Source: Oscheius tipulae (lineage: Eukaryota; Nematoda; Chromadorea; Rhabditida; Rhabditidae). Taken from it: 64,000 nucleotides of DNA. Under the pieces are notes generated by a model. That model was given only the letters and a program-made list of their open reading frames with translations. It had not been told where the DNA came from and searched no databases. The translations under genes were made by a program, and so were the position numbers. The DNA lies in NCBI GenBank assembly GCA_037178975.1, contig JASJZH010000004.1, forward strand, positions 2,108,001-2,172,000, in the 5' to 3' direction. This document shows, one piece after another, positions 41,250 through 52,608 of this stretch (within the stretch, counting starts at the first letter, position 1; the number at the start of each line of letters is the position of its first letter).

Positions 41250-43323
41250 ATAGTAAATATTTCCCGATACTGCGCCGTTTCCTATCATGTTGTCTTCGTT
41301 TTTGACAGTCGTAGGGTATGGGTTGTATGGAATGGTTGAGGCTGTGTGAAATTTGAGCGGATAAGCAAAACTTCCACGTGATCTAATCCCAACCTGCTGA
41401 TTGTGAGACCGAGTAGAAGAAAATCGACAGTAACTCTTCAGAAGCATGTGTTCGTTAGAACAAGTGACTAGCGAAAAAATTTGAAAGAGGTTCCAAGAAT
41501 CTTGACCTCAGCGCCTTTCCTGATGCGACAGGGGTGTCTACAGAACCGGAGAAGTTGCATCCAGGAACATCCATTCTAAAGCAGTCGTCAATGAGAAAAT
41601 TGAAGTCACAAACTTGAGCAGGAGGACAAGAAGACGGATTTTCCAACAAATTGAGCCTGCTTTTATAATGGTGCTGAGAAATTAAAGACTGGGATAGGAT
41701 TATGATCACGGCTAGCAGCTTCCGCAGTACACAGAAGACGGCCATCAATTGACCAAACAGCAATCTGGAGAGTGACCGTTTGAAGGAAGACTATCGAACT
41801 GACCTTCTACTGCTCATTTGCAACGCCCAACAGATGTATTCTGCCAGCTTCGTGATGAGCTCCCTTCGTTCTTTCGGTTTCGTTTCCTCTTTTATAGTGT
41901 TGCAATCGTCGATGAAGCTTCCGACAGTCCTCCTCTTACATTGTCTCTGTTGATTTCTTTCAAAGAATCTATTTTTATTTTCAAAAGACGAAACAGAGAA
42001 GACCATATATCGGATGTTTGAAAAATATCTTGTTCAAATGTTCATTCAAACAAGAGACTAGATAGAAACCTTTCCACCAATCGAGGTTCCACCAATCTTG
42101 ACCTCAGCGCTGGCATTTCCAGTATTCGGGTCGATTGAGAAGGAGAACAAGAAGACTGAATCTCCAGCAAATTGTGTTTGCTTTTATGCTGGTGCTGAGA
42201 AATTAAAATTTGTTACATCGGCGACGAACTTCTCACCAGTGTCTGTTTTTATAGTGGTGTTTATCACCAGTGAGAAGTTCACTCTGCTTATAAAATTTGA
42301 GGGTCTGCTTCTTTTTTGGTTCTGTTTCGAACTTTTGGTACTTTTAAAAAAAGAAGGCGCGCTGAAATTGGAGACTGAGAGACAGCTACTTACCTGAACT
42401 GAGTCTGGAAAGAGTGTACAATAGTGAGCAGTGAGCTGCGAACTTTGATTTCATCAGTTTCCCTGTTTACAACCATTTGTGACACTGGTGAGAAGTTCGT
42501 CGCCGATGTAACAAATTTTAATTTCTCAGCACCAGCATAAAAGCAAACACAATTTGCTGGAGATTCAGTCTTCTTGTTCTCCTTCTCAAGTTTGTGACTT
42601 CAATTTCTTCATTAACGACTGCTTTAGAATGGATGGTACTAAAAGCAACATCTCCGGTTCTGTAGAGACCCCTGTCGCATCAGGAAAAGTTCAAATCGAA
42701 CCGAATACTGGAAATGCCAGCGCTGAGGACAAGATTGGTGGAACCTCTATCAAGCTTTCTTTCTAGTCTCTTGTTTGAACGAATACATGCTTCTGAAAAG
42801 TTACTGTCAATTCTCTTCTACTCGGTCTCACAATCAGCAGGTTGGGATTAGTTTCGGAATTGCCAGCGCTGAGGTCAAGATTGGTGGAACCTCTTTCAAA
42901 ATTTCTATCTAGTCTCTTGTTTGAATGAACATTTAAACAAGATATTTTTCAAACATCCGATATGTGGTCTTCTCTGTTTCGTCTTTGTTTGGCGACTTCG
43001 AAAACAGTATTACACTTCTCCGGCATGGAGACAACAATTTTCTTAGTCTCGTCTCCAGAAAACTACTCTTGTCCGGCAGTTCATAACTTTTTGGCGAAAT
43101 TTATGACATGCTACACACACAGAATACAAACATTGGTAGACGGAGTAGATCACAGTAAGTGCTGCAAATACAAATGTTTAAGAGAAGTGTGTCAGAATCT
43201 GTTGCTCACCGAAGCTCTTAGCCTTTCTTCAACGAAAAACATGACAATATGGGTGGAACGAAGAAGAAAAAAAGCTACCCGTAACTGTTAGCACTAGAAG
43301 TATAGTTTTTGGTTGGAGGGGGG
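41250..43323. repeat. Nested inverted and direct repeats (cluster 2, right part)
   Basis: Holds copies in both orientations of one unknown sequence family. A minus-strand copy spans about 41480-41670 and plus-strand copies lie at about 42475-42780 and 42850-42930. Translations such as SGSVETPVASGK and NASAEDKIGGTSIKLSF recur between copies, so the ancestral sequence probably coded for a protein I do not recognise. 42136-42300 is the direct partner of 39921-40085, and 42301-42364 is a short receptor-derived piece. 42785-42850 is the inverse of about 41385-41440. None of the pieces looks complete. Confidence 0.7.
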
Positions 43324-46300
43324 TCAAGAGAGGTAGAGGAAAAGAATGGTAGATATGGAGAGGAGCCAGTTGCGATGACAGGGCGAGGAGTCGGGTTCCA
43401 CTGAAATGAAACTTTTTTATATCGGAAATTCTTTAAAGCTAGAGAGAACCATGGAAATGCGAGTGGGATCTGTTCAAACCAAAGAAAAACTCTGAACCTT
43501 TTTAGTATAAGTTACTGACAGAGCTGTGCGAAAGTGCCGTATACCCAAAAGTCGAAAGTGCGGCTATTTGTGCACCAGCTTGTAGCCATTACCGCTGATA
43601 CGCAACAGTTTTTTGAAAATGGCTGTGTATCGACGTCTATGTTTACATGTTGGTGCACAAATTGCCGTATTTACGAATTTGGGGTGTACGGTACTTTCGC
43701 ACAGCAGTGATTACTAGGCAACAAATATGGCTGTCCTATTCAGTTATTTTTGTTTCATCCATTGCGTATAAATACAAAAAATTGTTTTGTATCGTTACCG
43801 AATGGGTTCTATCTGAGCACTAAAAAAGTTTTTTCTACTTATGTGCTCTGTTATGTTTCACTGAAAGACGGAAATATTCTGAATCATTTTTCGTCTGTTG
43901 ACCTTGGAAATCCACAATCTTATACAGCTTTCGGCTATTTTTTGTTTGTTTCACCGATAGGCTGTAGGTGCATGAAACTCGTGGACCGTCATAGAATTTT
44001 GTGGGAACTTTACTTGCTATTTGTACGCTTCGGTAAAACTAAAAGCCTACCATCAAAATTCGCGTCCCCGTTGTGGATGATGTACATTACTGGTGTCGTT
44101 TGCACCTCCTCCTTACTGGAAAATGTTTCATTCCTATTGTTTTCATCATTTCAAAACTCACTTCAAGGTCCTGGCAGCAAACTTCGGATTGATTTGGCCA
44201 GTTTTCTCCTGGATTTCGAACTTGACCTTCATCTGTCGTTCCAAGCAGAGGCCACCCTTCTTCTGGTCCATACCCTCTCGGGTCCCGTCGGAGGTGCCTA
44301 AATATCATGTGTAAACCGTGGAGTAAGACTATATTGACTAAGTTTATAGCAGTAAGACAAATGAGAGCGTGATGAAACATAACTGACTGAGAAAGTATAA
44401 GGAAGAGGAAGACTATCAAAGGACGGACCACGAATTTTTTAGAAACGTTTCGGTCCGAGGTTCTATTAATAAAATATACTAAAAACTCACTAATGATATA
44501 ATAATTATGACCGGCATCGAACTTCAGCCCGCCGGGCATTGGTGAGTAGTGCCTAAAGGCCAGTCCTATTGAAATCTGAAAATTGCCCTTGCTACAAAGA
44601 AGGTCGCAAGGAAGCCTACTTCTCGAGAATGGTTGCTACAGGACCCAAGTAGGTGCGGATTGAGCAGGACGCAGTGTGTGTACTCCTCCTCGGAGACCTG
44701 AAATCGATTTGTTTTTTCTTAATTATCCCGCAGGAGACTCGCTAAAAAGTTTTGGACTAGGATTCTATGATAGCTGTAAAACAAGAAACTTTGAAACTCA
44801 AAATGGTAGCCAAATTGTACGCGCATGCAATTGAGTTCACTCATTGTTTACGGGTGAATCTTTTATCTCTTTGCGTACACCATCGAGGGCTTTTTTGTTG
44901 TGTACCATACTGCTACAAACTCTCGAGTTGTGCTAAGATGTTTCTGAAACATGAACTCACTTGTAATCTCAAGATTACAGTATGCCTTGTCATCGTATGC
45001 AAGTAGGTCTTTTCGTTTCATGTTTTTACTTGTTTCACGTCTTCTATAACCTGGGATGGCACAGTTCGGACAATTCATTCGTTTTACTGACTAGTTATAT
45101 GACGTTGATAAAACTATGTTCGTTTTCCGACTGCAAATCTCAGAACTTTCCCCCCCCTGACCCCCTCTTCTCTAACCATCGTTAGTCAGTAATCCAATCG
45201 CTTCCCCTAAGCGCGTTTCCGAATCCCCGATCCCCGGCTCTTTAGTCCCTCGGAGAAGAAACAGAATCTCCTGATACAGAGCAGGATCCCTAATTGTTGA
45301 CATTTGCTCGGCAGAAGAATGCAATTTCCTCCGTCTCGTTAGGCTTCGGCGAGGTTAGGAGTCAATTAGGTTCTTTCAATAGACAGGGAGACAGAGAGAC
45401 ATATTGAGACACAGAGACAAAAAATACCCTTTTTCCGTCCCCTGGATTGCTGATTGACAGTCCCTTGTTTATTTTTATGACCATTGCGCGGACTATCAAT
45501 GTCTCAAAAGAGCGCTGAACCGAAAAAGGAACGCGACGCGCGCGAGGTGAAGGACACCGACCAATTCGAGTGTGTTTTTATGACGATTGGGGGCAGGAAA
45601 GAGCTGGCTGTAAAAGATACTTACACGCTGTGGAAAGAAAGAATGGGAATTGCTAATGATTGTCTAATGAGAAACTTATCTATCGCAGTGACTTGCCATG
45701 GAAAGTTAAACCAGTTCTGTTCAGACGAGAGTAGGTGCTCAATTACTTCTCCACGTTATTCAGAAAGAAAAGTATTGTTTTAATGATTCGCCTCGCACTC
45801 ATATTCTTGTCAAATCCAATGCTCCTTGAGGTGGTCATGGAAAAAACTGTTGCTTCACCTTCCAGGTAACAGCTCATAAATCTATCGGCACTGCTTATAG
45901 GATCTCATAAGAAGGGATTCTATTACAAAAATTTAGCTAAAACCTACTTTCCTGCTTCCGTTTTTCTACAGAGCTCCTAAATATGTTGCAAAGTTTCCGG
46001 GTGTCTATTAGTTCTAGAAACATAGGCTATCTTACTTGGTACTACAAAAGTTCGAACTGACAGGGTTGCCTGCCGAGCTATTACCTATTACTTTTCTCGA
46101 CTACCTAACTGAAGAGATTTTGTGTATCACTGTACACCTAAATGCTTTCACCATTCACTGTTCTGCTGCGATTTCTGACCTAGATTTTTGGTTGTTTCTC
46201 CACATAATGTAAGTTTCGGCAGTCTATTACCTATACTCTTCGTCAGTCAAGAGAACAGTATTGAAATCCTCATGCTTATGCACGCTGTTTTCCCAAAGCT

Positions 46301-49300
46301 GTCACGGTTTAGAATTCTGTCTATTCTTTTTGTTTCATCTCTTCTATAAGTATAAGTTCTTTCGTCTATAAGTTCTTTCGAAAAACTATTAAGTCAGTGA
46401 GCGGTTCAAAAATTTGCAATAGTGCGACTTTAGTCACACATCCTATATATCGAGCTCGCTTCCATCCATATCCGATACTCCCCAGTCGTCCACAAGAACA
46501 TTCGTCTTCCTGTTTTTACCCGCATGCTGCTTTTTTTGTTTTATCTCTTCCATAAGTCACAGTTCTGCGTTAAACACTATTACGGCGTAAATGAAAAAAA
46601 TCTGAACTTTTCAGGTTCAGCCTTCTGAATTCTGTATACACCCCATCTCCCCGCTCACACGCATGGTCTGATAGGAATTATAGACTAACAAATGAGGTTG
46701 CGCAAGAGACGCGCCAAAGATAACGGTCTGTCAGCCAGTACATTGACCCTTCCTCTCGTCGGGGATCAAATCTCAGATATTGAGAGAGACAACTGACCAT
46801 GTAAATGAGTGAGTACTCATATCCGTCCTCGTGGTCCGTCGGCCTGGGACAGTCGATGTTTACACGATCGTCAATTTCGGCAGAGATCACGTGGTCAGTG
46901 TTCGAGATGTCGAATCTGGAAAAGGAGGATATCATAGCGGGAAATGTTTCAATGGGAATGCGTTTGGAGCAAACATTCTCAATCAGTTATCGTCTAATGG
47001 CTTCTGCAATGTCTTATCAGAAATTTTGCGCAGCTTTTTTGGAGGGAACTATATGAGTTCTTTTTGAAACACAAAAGTTTGCATTGTCACTATCTATTTG
47101 CATTTGACAGACATTCCTGTTTTAAAGAGTCTTTCGACGACAATCTAACTTGTTTTGAAACAAAAAAGTTTACAGCGCACTAGAATAGCTCTGCCTTCTA
47201 TTGGTAGGAGTTTTTACTAAGAATGCTTCAACAAAAGAAATACATTTTAAGAAGGATCTGAATGTACAGTGTTGGTCTTCAATGGCTGCTACTCCTAACC
47301 GAGAAAAGTTTTTTTGTTCAAAAGATCGCAGAAGCCTCCCATATTAGGATACGAAACTTGAAACAAAAAATCTTTCGCTCTGACTATAACAGCCAACCAT
47401 TTATTAGTGGTAGTGGTGGTACGAGTTTCTCCAGGTGTGGCTCAATACGTTTACCTAAAAACTCTTCAAGGAGACTCCCCCTCACTTCCCTCAAATTACT
47501 ACAGTTTGCATACAAAATTTTGAGACCTGAAACAGTGAGACTTCAGTAATTCGAAATGGTTAGATAGCATTACTTTTTAGAAGTCACAGTCCAATTTCAT
47601 CGAAAGTAGAACAGAACGTTCTGCTATATGTTGACTTTGAAGCAAAAGTATTTAAATCTTTTTTGTTCAACAGATAAGAGCATCTACGCATCCGCTTTGA
47701 ACGAGATGAAAAGACGGAAACAAAAATGTTTCATCCAGAACAGTTTTCATAAAACTAGCGAAATCAAAGGCTTCTTTGCTTTCTGAATAGTTGAACTGAT
47801 TTCTTTACAAATTTCTTTCTCAACCCTCACAGTCCCCTCTCTTCAATGTCCACCCCAGTCGTTTTGTTTGTCCATAGTTCTCAGATGACAACTGAATTGG
47901 ATCTCGTCGAGCCAGGGCGGATTTTTGACAAGCCCCCGAGCAGGCTAGAGGTCTCTTTCAGAAAAGATCAAAGGGATGACAGCCTCGGGCAAACAGTGTG
48001 CAAAACGGGGAGGATTTGGGACGGGAAATGATAGGAAGAAGAAGAAGCAAGCGTCTTGAGCAGCTCCTTCTATGCCAAAACGTTGAAACATTTTGAAAAG
48101 GTATTAGTTGTGCCTGTCCCATCGTCGGCAAACCACTAAATTTTCGTCTTGTTGGAAAGTAACAGAAGTTAGCTAAAGATTACAAAACAAAAGTTAGCTA
48201 ATGACTGGAGCGGCAGATCTTGTCACTGGACTGGTCAAACTTTAGCCTTGGTACTAGCTCTGCACATTGGTCCCTCTTTTCATTTTTGGAACAGGAATTT
48301 TTTTAACTGAAAATGGTAGTGCTTACATTCATGGTAGTGCTTACGTTGGCCCTACATGCGGTAGGGTGGGTTACGTACCGTTAGACAAACTACAAAAAAT
48401 TCTGTGGGTCTGAGAGTACCGCGAGGTCGGTCCCAAAAAGTGAAGATACGAAGCTAGATAGGCAATAGAAAGAGCAAATTGGCAAAATTTTGTGTGACAG
48501 GTAGGTTAGATGTTACTCACTTCCTCCCCAAGTTTGGTAGCGATAGAATACAGAAATTTGGACGGGGGTTACAAATTATGGACAAGCATCTCACTAGCAT
48601 TCTTGACTCGAAACACTGACTATGAGAAAGAGGTGAAACATTCAAATTTTAAAACTCGGTTCAATAACTTTGACTGCTTCAGTTTTTCTAGCTATTTTTT
48701 CCTGGAGAACTGTTTCTTCGTACCGCTTCTTTTCCCCGTGATGGTTTCCAGATCGGGCTCGAATTGTATAAATGAAAGTCAGAAGAGTTCGATCCTTTAT
48801 CGTGAAACAACATTTTTTTGGCTAAATTTTAAGTAAATGTGTCAAAACAAAAATCAGACAATTCTAGTTTTCCTATTCCTCAATGAAAGAGCGTTGCACT
48901 GAAGCATAGACTATATGAAAGTTGTGAAACATTTAAAAATCAAAATATTAGCCTTTAGACTTTTTGTTCTGTGATCGGTTCTTCTGTTTCATTTTCTGCA
49001 TGAGAGTTGGAGCCGTTAATTTCATAGTTCTCAAGTTCTTCTTGTCCCCAGAATATATCCTTCTCACAGTCTCTATCCTCTGCCCTGGACCGAATGATAT
49101 ACGAGCGCCCTTGGAGAGGCGACCTAATCCGCCAGCCGTCCTCCCTTTGTCGTCCTTTTTAGTCAAGACAAAATACAATTCCCAGTAGAAAGATCTCTCT
49201 GGGGGGAATGGTCTATGAATCGAATTTCGAGACAGTACGAGCGAGAGCTGTCTTGCACTTACGGGTCCGGAATTGGCTCACATCACGAGACTATGCGGGT

Positions 49301-50565
49301 GAGAACTGAGTAAGGTTTTGAGAGAGTACAGGAGAGATGTGGTTTCATTTTCGAGATGATACGGATGCGAATTGATCTAAATTTCGGGAGAGTACGGGAG
49401 AGCATTCTTTCCTAGAGACATGATACAAAAAAGAACTTTCCTATTTGCGAGACAGTACGGGCGAGAACTTTTGAAACTAACCCCTTATAACTTCCTTCCC
49501 ATAACCCAAAGTACTTTGGTAAACGGTCTCTCGCGCACAGCCAGGTGGCTCAATCAAAGTCGCGCGCGGATTATCCGTGTCCGTTGGCTTTGTTCTCGGG
49601 TAAAAGGCCGTTCTCTTTTGACTTGGAGCGCTCCCGTATGTGGGACCAGGTGGTCCCCCGAGCCGAAAAGAGGACAGATTGGACTGGAAGAGTAGCGAAA
49701 AGGAGAGACAGAGAGACAGAGTGATATAGTATCTGCCACCTGTTGGTAAAGGGCTTGGGAATTGGAGGTGGAGGAAAAATGGTTATTTGTTTGGAAGCTA
49801 AGAAATAAGACAACAGTGTTTCAAAAGACAACCCGATACGAGATACGAAATCACAGAAGAAAATTACAATTTTGGGGCAACCAGAAGAATCTAGCGTTCT
49901 GTAACAGCCTTTATGAAGGCGTTGAAACCTTTTCTGCTTTCTTCTTACCGCTGAAGCTTTAGACAACATGAAATAGACAACGGGCAAAGCTTTGGGGTTT
50001 CCAAGGCAGAAAAAATGGTAGTGTTTGGTTTCACTAAAAGTAGAATCATCCAGCTGGGAAGCTGCTCCAATCTTCGACGACTATACAAATCTTATATCAA
50101 CAGCGCGAGTGTGATACTGTAAAGTCGGTTTTGGAATACTACAAAGGAGAATACCTATTCTTTCTATGGTTCAAAGTTGATCACTTTGCCAAAAAAGTTT
50201 TTTTCATCGACCACGAAAGAGTCATTGAAAACCCACTCAATTGGACAAGTTCTATTGTCAAAAGTCAGTGTTTCAAACTATGCATAAAGTTTGAATTGGC
50301 TGGAAAGAACACCAGTCAATGTTGAAAATTGAAAAAAAATCCATCGCTGACTTTGAAAATAGTAGCAAAAGACGAACTTTTCTCCACAAGGTCTTGTTTC
50401 ACACAGCTCATAAAAGTTGAAGCCGCCTCAGTGAAACATTCAACAGTTTCTTTTCGAGCGGAGAAAAAGAAAAACTCACATGGGATTGGAAGAGTTCCAG
50501 TAAATGTTGGGTAACCGCTTCGCATGCACGTAGGCAATCAAAAACAGGAGTAGAGCCTTTGCCAT
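43324..50565 (-). CDS. Ephrin (GPI-anchored Eph-receptor ligand), complete
   Basis: Seven exons on the minus strand, all phases consistent: 50480-50565, 46798-46915, 44620-44697, 44491-44575, 44162-44297, 44051-44115, 43324-43400; 214 residues. Signal peptide MAKALLLFLIAYVHA is followed by RLPNIYWNSSNPIFD and NTDHVISAEIDDRVNIDCP, the standard ephrin opening. Cysteines 51, 77, 88 and 140 fit the two ephrin disulfides. MPGGLKFDAGHNYYIISTS and GLCLERQMKVKF are the conserved last strands. The C-terminal hydrophobic tail WLLSISTILFLYLS after a short hydrophilic spacer predicts a GPI anchor and rules out a class-B cytoplasmic tail. In worms such ligands guide epidermal and neuronal cell movements. 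A splice acceptor (gtgtttcag) sits 11 nt before the ATG, suggesting trans-splicing. Introns of 3.6 and 2.1 kb are long for the gene's size. Confidence 0.93.
43751..43771 (+). promoter_or_regulatory. TGTTTCA-N9-TATAA module
   Basis: TGTTTCA at 43751-43757 and TATAA at 43767-43771, in an ephrin intron and antisense to the gene. Confidence 0.45.
45031..45049 (+). promoter_or_regulatory. TGTTTCA-N7-TATAA module
   Basis: TGTTTCA at 45031-45037 and TATAA at 45045-45049. Spacer cgtcttc resembles tctcttc of the 46331 site. Confidence 0.45.
46331..46349 (+). promoter_or_regulatory. TGTTTCA-N7-TATAA module
   Basis: TGTTTCA at 46331-46337 and TATAA at 46345-46349. A weaker copy (tgttttatctcttccataag) follows about 200 bp later, suggesting local duplication. 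Confidence 0.45.
47049..47071 (-). promoter_or_regulatory. TGTTTCA-N11-TATAG module
   Basis: Minus-strand heptamer at 47065-47071, TATAG eleven bases on, in the first ephrin intron. Confidence 0.4.
48911..48931 (-). promoter_or_regulatory. TGTTTCA-N9-TATAG module
   Basis: Minus-strand heptamer at 48925-48931, TATAG nine bases on. Confidence 0.4.
48948..49178 (-). CDS. Uncertain small basic ORF in the first ephrin intron
   Basis: 76 codons on the same strand as the ephrin gene. The sequence is Lys/Arg-rich, with GGLGRLSKGARISFGPGQRI and the tail MKQKNRSQNKKSKG, which looks like a nucleolar or RNA-binding tail. I do not recognise a family and see no clear splice acceptor. It could be a last exon, a nested gene or chance. 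Confidence 0.22.
   Translation of the reverse strand: MYFVLTKKDDKGRTAGGLGRLSKGARISFGPGQRIETVRRIYSGDKKNLRTMKLTAPTLMQKMKQKNRSQNKKSKG
49225..49460. repeat. Loose tandem array of about 60-bp units
   Basis: Strings of the type cgagacagtacgggcgagaa recur at about 49228, 49285, 49350 and 49448, each followed by a short variable stretch. Confidence 0.45.
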
Positions 50566-51920
50566 CTCACAGCATCCTGAAACACTTTTCCATTCACAGA
50601 GGGAAATACAAAATATGGACCAAGAATAGAAGAGAAAAGAGCAGGAGGGTGAAAAATAACGAGGAGGCGCCCTGCCCCCCGACGGAATTATGTAAATCTC
50701 ATTAGACTGGGGGGAGTCGCGTGAATGGCAACGGAACGAGAGCGCCGGAGCGCAGTCCAGACCGCAAGGGCCAGAGGGGCGGGGTCTGTAAGGATAGGCA
50801 CTGTTGCTGCCAGACTGGATACAGTTCGCGCAGGAGGATATCAGATAGTCCGAGAGGAAAAAATAGATGTTTCAAAAGGCTGTCAAAAGCAGAAAAGCTG
50901 TGAGTACAACAATTTCACCAGTACAATATATTTAGAAGCGAAAGTCACATTTGGAAGTCAGCCGGGAATACAGGTGTAGACAGATGTAACAAAATTTTTC
51001 AACGTGGTCTCAAGTAAACCCCAGCTTCGTTTGGAACAGTAGTCGCTACAGTTTTCGGTTTTAAAAGTTACCTATCCCAAAATGATGACTGTTGAAAGGT
51101 ACTGATGCTCCAAAGCTCAAACAGAGCACTTTACCGTCCCCATACTCTTTCCTACGCTGATTTTCTCGGTCAATTCTGTTTTTCATAAATGTATCAGTGT
51201 TACAACATTTCAGAACAGGCCAGAACTAAAATACATATTTGGACCCACAAAGGTTCGCGTAAACGATCAATCTTGAATAAATCTAATGTCTGAGATTTCG
51301 CGGTAATATGTCTTTCTTCTAAGAACTTGTTCCGGGAAGACGACAAGCTTTGACTAGTTAGCAATTTAGGCCCAGTTACCGCCGACCGCTCTACGACGCT
51401 ATAATTCAACAGTTCGGACTCAATTACCTACTTTCTAGGAACGGGAAAGGAGAGAGAAAGCCTCGAATGGGTAAATGTTTCGAAGGAATGTAGAAGAGTT
51501 CTAGGGGTTTCCTTGTAAGCGGACAATTCCATGTCAGGTCAACGTATGATGAGACCGAGAGAAAATATAGTCGGAAGACCACTGTGATCTCTGAAAGTTC
51601 TCTGTCCAACTTTTGCGATTTTTCACCAAAAGAACATAGTGTAATGACACCTGGAGCAAACAATATCTTGACCTTGAGAAATCAAAAATTTTGCACTTTA
51701 CCTACACTTCGATGCCTCTGAGGTACACCGTTATGTACCGCTTGAAAAAGTACAAGTTTCGTAATAGTCGTCCGAAGTCTTCCTGAAAACTGTACCAAAC
51801 TGTACCATGTCCAAACATTCAACGTGTTATTTTGTAGGGTTCGATGAGCAGAGTAAATAATATAAGCGAAAAATCACCGCGATTTTAACAAAAATCGGGT
51901 TTTGAGCAAAAGTTAGTGCT

Positions 51921-52262
51921 CGAGAGATGGGAAGTGAGGCTACATTATTAAAGTCGGTGGAATGCGGAGTTCAAAGGTTAGGAAGTGGATTCATAAGATA
52001 GGAAATGCATTCAATGGATGGGTTACAGGATTGGGAGCAGATTGAAAGGGCAAATGAGTGGATTCAAAGGATAGGAAGTGAGTTCAAACGATGGCAAGTG
52101 GGATCAGAGATTGAAAGGAAAGAGGATTGGATTGATAAGAAGTGGATTTAGGGGAAGAGATTCAAAGAATGGGAAGTGGGCTCGAGGAATAGGAATTGGG
52201 TTCAAAGAGTGGATTTAAAAGATGAGAAGGGATTTCTAAGAGTGAAAGAGAAGTGGGTTTAA
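51921..52262. repeat. Degenerate minisatellite, unit about 20 bp (opposite orientation to 8243-8696)
   Basis: Imperfect repeats of ggaagtgggttcaaaggat-like units. This is the reverse complement of the unit at 8243-8696, so one repeat family is present at two distant places in opposite orientation. Confidence 0.8.
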
Positions 52263-52589
52263 CTGATTGGCCAAACGCACAGCTTAGAAGTGGACAAGCT
52301 TCTAAGCTTCTATCAGGTTGAGGTCAGTAAAGTGACATTTTGTATAGCTTGTAGAGAGAAATGAAAGAAAAGAGTATAAGCCCGCTAAAACAGTACGAAG
52401 AGCACACACAAACCGAGATCGGACTGAATCAGAAAACGCGACTCAGCAATCAGTCTGTCTATCTCTGTCGCTCCCCTTTTGCTGTCCGAGAGCAAATACG
52501 AGGTGTGTCAGTGTTGCAAAAAATGGGGGTGGGATTTGGGTGATCGGCAAATACATAGGCTGGGAGAATTTTTGGATTCTGGTTGGCTT

Positions 52590-52608
52590 TTATACGAAGC
52601 ATGAAACA
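52590..52608 (-). promoter_or_regulatory. TGTTTCA-N7-TATAA module
   Basis: Minus-strand heptamer at 52602-52608, TATAAAA seven bases on. Confidence 0.45.

Larger units (their letters stand above)
46916..50479. other. First ephrin intron (3.56 kb)
   Basis: Apart from the uncertain basic ORF it holds many TGTTTCA heptamers in both orientations, two of them with TATA partners (47049-47071 and 48911-48931), and a run of about five gagacagtacggg-like strings at 49225-49460. Confidence 0.5.

Noticed and set aside
45484-45783. 99-codon plus-strand frame in the second ephrin intron
   Set aside because: No recognisable motif, no splice context and antisense to the ephrin gene. It falls in a CG-rich patch that may lengthen frames by chance.
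49554-49987. Two overlapping minus-strand frames
   Set aside because: Translations are basic and Ser/Phe-rich without motifs. They are within the first ephrin intron and their frames conflict with each other.
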